Of a DNA stretch of 5,336 nucleotides, positions 1 to 5,336 are shown in pieces. The stretch is from Bacteroidota bacterium (GTDB lineage: Bacteria; Bacteroidota; Bacteroidia; 2-12-FULL-35-15). Location: the NCBI GenBank assembly GCA_026391935.1, contig JAPLDC010000071.1, forward strand, positions 1-5,336, given 5' to 3'. Made by a program: the position numbers and the translations under genes. Numbering within the stretch: position 1 is the first letter of the stretch; each line of letters begins with the position of its first letter. The notes beneath the pieces are model-generated. The model was not told where the DNA came from, searched no databases, and saw only the letters and a program-made list of their open reading frames with translations.

Positions 1-4
1 ATAA

Positions 5-22
5 AATAAATGATTATTTATT
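5..22 (-). terminator. Weak AT-only hairpin downstream of the last gene
   Basis: AATAAAT and ATTTATT form a perfect 7-base inverted repeat around a 4-base loop, about 28 bases after the stop of the DUF2142-like gene. On the minus strand it is followed by TTAT at the window edge. It lacks any G-C pair in the stem, so it would be a poor terminator and may be a chance palindrome in AT-rich sequence. No start codon in positions 1-50 opens a useful minus-strand reading frame, so the operon may end here. Confidence 0.25.
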
Positions 23-50
23 ATGAAAACATATAAACCAATACTATCCT

Positions 51-1544
51 TCACATGTGAAACATATTGAATTGACTGCTGAATGCAGGCGAATTGACCA
101 CGATCTCAGAAACGGATATTAGTATAAATAATAGAATCAGGATAATTATGCGCAGGTTTTCCCTTTTGATCAGCGAAAGAGTATGACCGATCCCTTGTAT
201 GAATAATAATGAAAACGGAATAAGAGCTGCGCTGATTAACCTCCCGGAGTAGAAGTAGGGTACACCCTTAGATGGATAGCGGCAAGCGCCAAAATCAAAA
301 CTGAGTGAAAGCGTTACCATAAAAAATACGAGGGACGCGAAACACCAAAAGGAAAACCAGCTCATATTCCGTTGGTTTTCATTCTTAAATTTATTAATGC
401 TCAGTATCGCTATAAAAGGAAAAAGGATGGAGGAAAAACAATAAAAAATATCCATTGTCTGCATTCCGATGCTTGTTGCCCACCATGTAAATTCGCCTCT
501 CCAAAATGTGATCATTAATCCTGTCCAGAAAGTCCAGGCTCCATGAAGCGTAAAGATCGGGTGATCAAACCATTTTAAAAAAGGCTTGTGCGTCCATCCT
601 AGCCTTTGTACCTTTTCTGCTGAAGCTGTAATGTCACCATAATTGTTTTGATTCCAAAGGAACCAAATAACGACTGGAATAATAGCACATAACGCAAATA
701 ATAATATTGGTTTTATTGTTTGTTTTAACTGTTCTGATTTCCAGGATCTGAATACCAAATAAATTATTGCCAAGATCTCAATGAAGAATAAAGGCAGATT
801 ACTGATCTTTACAAAAACGGTTGCTGCAATGGCTAAGCCGGCAAAAATACCTTGTCGTGGACTAGGGGCATCCGCTTTCATAAAATGAATCATTCCAATA
901 AAAGCCAATCCGAAACAAACCGGAGAAAGCACATCGCTTTGAATTGAATAAAAAGTATCCTGAGGAAGTAAGGCAACCATTAATGGAACACCGATGATAA
1001 CGAAGTTGTCATCTGGAAACAGCATGGAAGCTGCACGGTATGCGATCCAAACAAGTAGCATTATCAGTAAAATGTTGAAATCACGGATCCAATAGAGTAG
1101 CCAACCTCCTTTTATTCCTAATAAGGAGCCCAATTTTGTCCAGATCCCTGCAACCATATAATATAAAGGGGCCTGTAATGAATTTTCATTATAATGACTA
1201 CTCCATAAGGCTACTCCTTCATTTATATAGCTTTGCACATTCTCTTTCGGTAGTTTCCATATAGGTGGCGGAAACTTTTGTCCGGGATAATTGGAAGGAT
1301 TATCATTGAACTCTTTCGATTCGTAACGTACTATATAATCTGCTGTTACTGGCGAAATTGTTTCAAGCGATCTAGGAATATGACCCTGACTGTATTTCAT
1401 CACTAAATCAAAATGAACCTGTTCGTCTGTATTATTAAAAAATGGGAAGGCCGATGCGTAAACAAAAACACGAACTGCAGCAAGGATGCAAATGAAGATG
1501 GCAAACCTGTGATTTCTTTTAATTATTAATTCGGATTGAACCAT
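51..1544 (-). CDS. Polytopic membrane protein, DUF2142/GT-C glycosyltransferase-like
   Basis: The 497-residue protein has roughly ten or more hydrophobic segments, starting with one at residues 13-32. Just after that helix lies an acidic pair in the first loop (D40-E41, in NNTDEQVHFDLV), followed by SQGHIPR. In GT-C-fold enzymes this is where the catalytic acid sits. QAPLYY (124-129) resembles the PPLYY element of DUF2142 and family-39-like proteins, and GRLISAALIPF (434-444) resembles their late GRY-type motif. The FWRGEFTWW stretch (347-355) is also typical in style. By family, these proteins are thought to transfer sugars from polyprenyl-phosphate donors outside the inner membrane. No substrate can be read here. 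It is unrelated to the TPR genes upstream and has no TPR tail. It starts 50 bases after the preceding gene, so it is probably the distal gene of the same operon. The ATG follows AAAAAGAGAATT, a weak Shine-Dalgarno at best, and the first helix begins soon after it, supporting this start. Hand-counted sample lines suggest higher GC than the TPR genes. Membrane topology is sure; the family call is moderate. Confidence 0.85.
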   Translation of the reverse strand: MVQSELIIKRNHRFAIFICILAAVRVFVYASAFPFFNNTDEQVHFDLVMKYSQGHIPRSLETISPVTADYIVRYESKEFNDNPSNYPGQKFPPPIWKLPKENVQSYINEGVALWSSHYNENSLQAPLYYMVAGIWTKLGSLLGIKGGWLLYWIRDFNILLIMLLVWIAYRAASMLFPDDNFVIIGVPLMVALLPQDTFYSIQSDVLSPVCFGLAFIGMIHFMKADAPSPRQGIFAGLAIAATVFVKISNLPLFFIEILAIIYLVFRSWKSEQLKQTIKPILLFALCAIIPVVIWFLWNQNNYGDITASAEKVQRLGWTHKPFLKWFDHPIFTLHGAWTFWTGLMITFWRGEFTWWATSIGMQTMDIFYCFSSILFPFIAILSINKFKNENQRNMSWFSFWCFASLVFFMVTLSLSFDFGACRYPSKGVPYFYSGRLISAALIPFSLLFIQGIGHTLSLIKRENLRIIILILLFILISVSEIVVNSPAFSSQFNMFHM

Positions 1545-1594
1545 AATTCTCTTTTTGAATAAGGCAATTGTGTAAAATATTAATCCCGATAGTG
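1545..1594 (-). other. Intergenic spacer with possible relic of TPR-gene 3' end
   Basis: This 50-base gap separates the stop of the second TPR gene from the ATG of the DUF2142-like gene. Read on in the frame of the upstream gene, it gives H-Y-R immediately after the stop. After one extra base, it reads I-N. The matching stretch in the partial paralog at the window edge is Y-H-R-F-N, directly after the same Ser-Pro. At DNA level CACTATCGGGATTAATA and TACCATCGATTTAATA agree at 12 of 16 positions with one gap. This may be former coding sequence left behind a newer stop, but the stretch is short and AT-rich, so chance is a serious alternative. I see no clear promoter or terminator in the gap. Confidence 0.3.
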
Positions 1595-3352
1595 TTAATG
1601 AGGACTATTTTGTGATTTCATTTGCCAGATATCATTTGTGTTTTTTGCGTTTATTGTATCATTGATCTGGAGATAACTTCTGGAAAGATTGCGCCATGCA
1701 TCTAAATTGTTTTCGTTAAGCTCTACCGCCTTTTTATAACATACGATGGCCGAATCAGAATTTCCCTGACGATAATACTTGTTACCATCATTGTATAAAA
1801 GATCGCTCACCAGTACGATCCTTTTCAGTGCATCAGGATTTTCAGGATCTGAACGATAAGCATATAAAAAATTATCACCCGCTTTAAAATAATTTGACAG
1901 TCCTTGATAAGCATAACCTAAGTCAATGTATACTAATGGGTCATGGCGAAACATGGTAAGTACTTTCTCTTCCAGAACAACAGCCTTTGAGTAATATTCT
2001 TTTTTCAACGCCTTGTCGGTTTCTGCATCCGCCATGATAATATATTCATTGGCCACATTAAAATTCACACGAACACTATTCGGAGCCTTTTCCAGATCAG
2101 CAAAATAAATTGTCCGGTCATTTTTCCATTCATGATTTCGTTGTACCGTTCGGAAAGAAAACAAGATCAGAATGCATCCTAAGATTGTAAGGGAAAGTAA
2201 TTGGTAGTTCTTTTTAATATTTAGAAATACGGATGCTGTGACGATGCAATAAGCCAGAGAAGGTTGAAATAACAATCGCTCAGCCATGAAGGCACCAAGG
2301 TCAATAACAAAGTTTGCGAAAAAGAAAATGGTAGCCATGAAAAAGAAAATACAAAATGAGAACAGGGATCTTCTTTTTAATGTGTAGAATGCATAAACGA
2401 TCAGCGCTAATAAAATCAGGAAAGAAAAAATAAATGAAAAAGAAAACAGTTGATTGAATTGAACCTGGTTATATCCATAATCACAAATCAAAGGATGTGG
2501 GATGAACATGAGCCAGACATATTTAAATAGCAGTACAATTTTTGTTGCAAACCCTTCGCTTGCTGTGGCATATATGAAAGGATAATTCATCACATTCTTA
2601 TCCGAGACCTTTGCAAAACCTTCAACGGAGAAGCGTATGGCCATATATACAATAAATACCCCGATCAAAGGAAGTGATAATTGGATAGCTTTTTTTATTG
2701 ACTGACCATAAAAGAAATAGGCAACCATTGGGATCACCAGAATGAACGGCACAGCACTTTCTCTTGTAAGAAGTGCAAGAAAGAAACTTGTTAATCCTGA
2801 AATGATAAGCCAAATAGATCGTTTTTGGAAATACCTGATGTATGAAAATGATGTGATGAGCAGAAGGATAAAAGTAATTAATTCATCACGGCTCTTCACA
2901 TTCGCAATTACTTCTGTATGTATCGGATGGACAACAAAAAGAAGGCAGGTAACGAATGCCAAGGATGGATGCAGATCCTTAAAAATATGTTTTTTAAGGA
3001 TCTTGAATAACAATGCAATGAGTAATACAAATAATAAAATATTAATAGAATGACTAACATATGGATTTATTCCAAAGAATTGATATTCCAATGCAAAGAC
3101 AATCAAAGCAACCGGTCGGTAACGTCCACCGGAAAGATCAACATCTTTTTTAAGGATCCCATACAACAGGTCTTTCGTAAGGATTTCAGGAATCCCTTTG
3201 ATTCCTTTTTGAACCAATGTATTATTTGTTAATACAACAGGATCGTCAACGGCATACTGATTAAATAATGTATTTAAGTTCAGGCCGAAAGCCAGTATCA
3301 GTAAAATTATTAATTGGTGTTTTGTTGTAAGTTTAAATTGCAGCCGGTTCAT
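1595..3352 (-). CDS. TMTC-like GT-C membrane glycosyltransferase with TPR tail (copy 2)
   Basis: The 585-residue protein has about 12 hydrophobic segments over residues 12-400, then a soluble TPR tail. Visible signature elements are D36-D37 in the first loop, RYRP at 77-80, HPIHTEVIANVKSRDEL at 142-158, TRES at 196-199, FIPHPLICDYGYNQ at 283-296 and ERLLFQPSLA at 358-367. The HPIHTE...RDEL block, the early Asp pair and the TPR tail together match the TMTC family (transmembrane and TPR-containing O-mannosyltransferases, GT-C fold). TPR units lie near 472-505 and 517-550, with a degraded third from 551. By analogy it should glycosylate a periplasmic acceptor from a polyprenyl-phosphate sugar, with the TPRs binding the acceptor; this is inferred. 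It starts 22 bases after its paralog in an A/T-only-like leader without Shine-Dalgarno, as is common in Bacteroidota. Its C-terminus differs from both relatives: three extra residues after NDTINA, then a stop about 11 residues earlier than in the complete copy, right after Ser-Pro-His. Confidence 0.9.
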   Translation of the reverse strand: MNRLQFKLTTKHQLIILLILAFGLNLNTLFNQYAVDDPVVLTNNTLVQKGIKGIPEILTKDLLYGILKKDVDLSGGRYRPVALIVFALEYQFFGINPYVSHSINILLFVLLIALLFKILKKHIFKDLHPSLAFVTCLLFVVHPIHTEVIANVKSRDELITFILLLITSFSYIRYFQKRSIWLIISGLTSFFLALLTRESAVPFILVIPMVAYFFYGQSIKKAIQLSLPLIGVFIVYMAIRFSVEGFAKVSDKNVMNYPFIYATASEGFATKIVLLFKYVWLMFIPHPLICDYGYNQVQFNQLFSFSFIFSFLILLALIVYAFYTLKRRSLFSFCIFFFMATIFFFANFVIDLGAFMAERLLFQPSLAYCIVTASVFLNIKKNYQLLSLTILGCILILFSFRTVQRNHEWKNDRTIYFADLEKAPNSVRVNFNVANEYIIMADAETDKALKKEYYSKAVVLEEKVLTMFRHDPLVYIDLGYAYQGLSNYFKAGDNFLYAYRSDPENPDALKRIVLVSDLLYNDGNKYYRQGNSDSAIVCYKKAVELNENNLDAWRNLSRSYLQINDTINAKNTNDIWQMKSQNSPH

Positions 3353-3374
3353 TTTGAAAATAATATTTTAATGA

Positions 3375-5174
3375 TTAATCAGATCCATGTTCTGAAAATG
3401 CTTCTCTGTTAAATTGGTGATCAGGAGATAATTGTTTTACCACTTGCCACGCTTCGATCGCATTTTTTGTATCGTTTACTTTAAAATAACAGCCTCCCAG
3501 ATTATACCAGGCATCTAAATTAACATTATTTAATTCGACCGACCTTTTATAGGAGTCAATGGCTTTATTTATTTCGTTGTTTCTGTATTGCTTATTTCCT
3601 TCGTTGTAAAAAATGTCACTTAACAAAATCAATCGCTTTTTTGTTTCAGGATTTGATGGATCTGTTTTGTAGGCATCTTCAAAATACTTAGCCGATCTTG
3701 AATAATCAGATAATCCTAAATAGATGTTGCCAAGGTCAATTTCTAAAGCCGGCTCATGCCCAATCATTTTTAGCGCATATTCACCATATCCAGCAGCTTG
3801 TTGATAATATTCAATTTTTATTTTTTGATTTGTTTCGTTATTCGCTTTGTTTAAATACGCTCCGGCAGCAAATTTATTTGTCCGGAAACTGTCGGGAGCG
3901 CTATTTACATCTGTTATCATTAGTATGTCATTGTCCTTCCAGATTGTGTTTCTCATTACTGTTTTTACTGAAAACAATATCAGAATAGTAATTAAAAAAG
4001 TATTGACGATGAATTTATTCTTTTCAAGAAATTTGAAATAATAAACTGCTAATAGTATGCAAACTGCCAGTGAAGGCTGAAACAGAAAACGTTCAGACAA
4101 TGGCGTGCCAACATCAACTACAAAATTACTGACTAATGAAATGGTAGCAAAAAAATAAAGGATAGAAAATGATACAACAGTTTTTTTTCTTAGTGTGAAA
4201 AGGGCAAAAATCAGTAATGAAAATACAACAACAAAAGAAAGGATAAATTGAATAGATGTAATATCTATATAATGGATTTGTTGGAATCCGTAATCCCAAG
4301 ACAATGGATGTGGAAAAAAAAGAAGCAGAATGTATTTTAAAAGAATATAGAATTTGGTTGCAAATGCTTCGGAAGAAGAAGCCAATAAAAATGGGGAATT
4401 AAAAACATCAAAACTATTGTCAGAAAGCTGAGGATCATTGGCGAGAATATAATGTCGCAAAACTAAATAAATTGCTGTTGTTGTGAGCCATGGGACCGAT
4501 AATAGCAAGGCTTGTTTAATTGTCCGGTTAAAAAATAAAAACAGAATTAGTGGCAGGATTGCGAGAAATGCTACTGCGCTTTCTCGTGTAAGCAAGGCAA
4601 GAAAAAAGCAAATTATACTGATAACGAGATTTGGAATGGTGCTCTTATCGAGGTATTTAATAAATGTACTTGTTGAAAGGATCAAAAGTGTAAAGGTGAT
4701 CAGTTCATCGCGACTTTTTACATTTGCTATGACTTCCGTATGTATTGGATGAGCAACAAACAGAAGACAACAGATAAAAGCCAAATATGGGTGCTGTTCC
4801 TTAAAAATATATTTTCTCAATAATTGAAAAAGCAATCCAATTAATAGCGCAAAAAGCAAAACATTTATAGAATGACTGACAAATGCATTCTTCCCAAATA
4901 GCTGATATTCCAAAGCAAATATCACTAAGGAGAAAGGACGGTAGCGTGGTTCGGAAAGTTTTGCAGTAAGTTCCCGACAGCCGTAATAAAGATCAGTGGA
5001 AAGTATTTCCGGAATTCCCTTTATGCCTTTTTGAATAACGGTATTTTCTGTTAAAACAATAGCGTCATCCAGCACATATTCATTAAATACCGTATTGATA
5101 TTTAAGCCCAATGCGAGGATCAATAATATGAACAGTTGTTTTTGTGGTGAAATATTTAGTTCTCTCCAGCTCAT
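3375..5174 (-). CDS. TMTC-like GT-C membrane glycosyltransferase with TPR tail (copy 1)
   Basis: The 599-residue protein is a paralog of the next gene downstream, gap-free with it to about residue 240. About 12 hydrophobic segments span 13-405 and a TPR region follows. Shared elements are D36-D37, RYRP at 77-80, HPIHTEVIANVKSRDEL at 142-158, TRES at 196-199, FFPHPLSWDYGFQQ at 286-299 and ERFLFQPSLA at 361-370. TPR units lie near 475-508, 520-553 and 554-585, the last with the usual W..LG..Y pattern (DAWYNLGGCYF). The architecture points to a TMTC-type enzyme working from a polyprenyl-phosphate sugar on the periplasmic face; a protein acceptor is likely but not shown. The start codon lies 3 bases after the stop of the upstream paralog and has an AGGA 7 bases before it, so translation is probably coupled. 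The poorly conserved parts are the loop at about 241-262 and the stretch at about 430-470 before the TPRs; these are candidates for acceptor specificity. It could also be annotated simply as a tetratricopeptide repeat protein. Confidence 0.92.
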   Translation of the reverse strand: MSWRELNISPQKQLFILLILALGLNINTVFNEYVLDDAIVLTENTVIQKGIKGIPEILSTDLYYGCRELTAKLSEPRYRPFSLVIFALEYQLFGKNAFVSHSINVLLFALLIGLLFQLLRKYIFKEQHPYLAFICCLLFVAHPIHTEVIANVKSRDELITFTLLILSTSTFIKYLDKSTIPNLVISIICFFLALLTRESAVAFLAILPLILFLFFNRTIKQALLLSVPWLTTTAIYLVLRHYILANDPQLSDNSFDVFNSPFLLASSSEAFATKFYILLKYILLLFFPHPLSWDYGFQQIHYIDITSIQFILSFVVVFSLLIFALFTLRKKTVVSFSILYFFATISLVSNFVVDVGTPLSERFLFQPSLAVCILLAVYYFKFLEKNKFIVNTFLITILILFSVKTVMRNTIWKDNDILMITDVNSAPDSFRTNKFAAGAYLNKANNETNQKIKIEYYQQAAGYGEYALKMIGHEPALEIDLGNIYLGLSDYSRSAKYFEDAYKTDPSNPETKKRLILLSDIFYNEGNKQYRNNEINKAIDSYKRSVELNNVNLDAWYNLGGCYFKVNDTKNAIEAWQVVKQLSPDHQFNREAFSEHGSD

Positions 5175-5177
5175 TTC

Positions 5178-5336
5178 TTATTCCTGAATTTTGTTATTTG
5201 TCGGAGACTCTATTGTAAACTCGTCTTTATTAAATCGATGGTATGGTGATATTTTTTTTACATTTTGCCAAGCCTCAATTCCATTTTTTGTATCGTTAAT
5301 TCTTAATAAGAGTCCGCCTAAATTATAACAGGCTTC
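5178..5336 (-). CDS. C-terminal fragment of a third TMTC-like/TPR paralog (5' part outside window)
   Basis: An open frame runs in from the right edge and ends at TAA (complement of 5178-5180), giving 52 residues. It begins EACYNLGG and continues NDTKNGIEAWQNVKKISPYHRFNK, which aligns without gaps to the last TPR of the neighbouring gene (DAWYNLGG; NDTKNAIEAWQVVKQLSPDHQFNR). It is therefore the end of another member of the same family. The usual TPR tryptophan is replaced by cysteine in the fragment. After the shared NK/NR-x-x-F point the tail diverges and is slightly longer, ending NNKIQE. Only the TPR end is visible, so the presence of a GT-C membrane domain is assumed from the paralogs. The gene stops 3 bases before the next ATG, which places it in the same transcript. 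Confidence 0.88.
   Translation of the reverse strand, partial: EACYNLGGLLLRINDTKNGIEAWQNVKKISPYHRFNKDEFTIESPTNNKIQE
5182..5185 (-). promoter_or_regulatory. Shine-Dalgarno-like AGGA inside the upstream gene's end
   Basis: On the minus strand the junction reads CAGGAATAAGAAATG. AGGA lies 7 bases before the ATG of the 599-residue gene and overlaps the last two sense codons (CAG GAA) of the upstream paralog. With only 3 bases between stop and start, this supports the chosen start and suggests re-initiation by terminating ribosomes. The next gene in the array has no such site. Confidence 0.45.

Larger units (their letters stand above)
1595..5336 (-). repeat. Tandem array of three diverged paralogous genes
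   Basis: Three co-directional genes of one family follow each other with gaps of 3 and 22 bases. The two complete copies share 104 of 160 residues at the N-terminus and 48 of 96 over the TPR region (471-566 of copy 2 against 474-569 of copy 1), counted by hand. The DNA has diverged widely, mostly at third positions, so the duplication is old and both copies have stayed under selection. The array may extend further beyond the right edge. Confidence 0.88.

Noticed and set aside
2742..3053. Plus-strand open frame opposite copy 2, with a similar one at 4483-4752 opposite copy 1; both encode a near-identical SSRLFTFA(I/M)TSVCIG stretch
   Set aside because: The resemblance is the antisense image of the conserved HPIHTEVIANVKSRDEL block on the minus strand. 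There is no independent start signal, and the frames lie fully within well-supported genes.
2622..3232. Short open frames on both strands inside copy 2 (2622-2813 minus, 3050-3232 plus)
   Set aside because: They are alternative-frame readings of the paralogous coding region, which is conserved in the other frame.
3357..3369. AAAAT-AAT-ATTTT inverted repeat in the 22-base gap between the two complete TPR genes
   Set aside because: A 5-base AT-only stem in AT-rich sequence, too weak for a terminator or operator.
3698..4041. Two overlapping plus-strand open frames opposite the TPR part of copy 1
   Set aside because: They overlap each other and a strongly supported gene, give low-complexity products with no recognisable domain, and have no ribosome-binding site.
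1595..5174. Recent duplication or assembly artefact producing two near-copies
   Set aside because: The proteins are only about 50-65% identical in their best regions and the DNA differs at many third positions, so these are old, separately maintained genes.
1..5336. CRISPR array, tRNA, rRNA, insertion sequence or transposon ends
   Set aside because: No spaced direct repeats, no cloverleaf or rRNA-like sequence, no transposase frame and no terminal inverted repeats were seen; about 98% of the window is coding.

Overview
The window looks like chromosomal DNA from a Bacteroidota member. The sequence is AT-rich, start codons sit behind A/T-rich leaders with weak or absent Shine-Dalgarno sequences, and the proteins have the tandem membrane-plus-TPR architecture common in that phylum. 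The phylum call is an inference from style and not from a marker gene. Every supported gene is on the minus strand and the window is almost fully coding, with gaps of 3, 22 and 50 bases between successive genes. This suggests one operon read from right to left.

In order of transcription: (i) 5336-5178 holds the last 52 codons of a TPR protein that begins outside the window. (ii) 5174-3375 is a complete 599-residue polytopic membrane protein with a C-terminal TPR tail. (iii) 3352-1595 is a 585-residue paralog of it. (iv) 1544-51 is an unrelated 497-residue polytopic membrane protein with features of the DUF2142/GT-C group of membrane glycosyltransferases. The last 50 bases (1-50) hold only a short AT-only inverted repeat.

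The first three genes are tandem paralogs. The two complete copies align without gaps over their first 240 residues, with 104 of 160 identities by hand count over the first 160. Both carry the signature of the TMTC family (GT-C-fold protein O-mannosyltransferases in animals): an Asp-Asp pair in the first extracytoplasmic loop, an RYRP element, the block HPIHTEVIANVKSRDEL, and TPR repeats after the membrane domain. The working model is that these proteins take a sugar from a polyprenyl-phosphate carrier and transfer it to protein or another acceptor on the periplasmic side, and that the DUF2142-like protein is a further lipid-linked-sugar enzyme of the same locus. The family resemblance is visible in the sequence. 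The donor, acceptor and cooperation between the genes are inference.

The most notable point is the array of at least three diverged TMTC-like paralogs beside another GT-C-like enzyme. Also notable is the altered, shortened C-terminus of the middle copy, which has what may be residual coding sequence after its stop.
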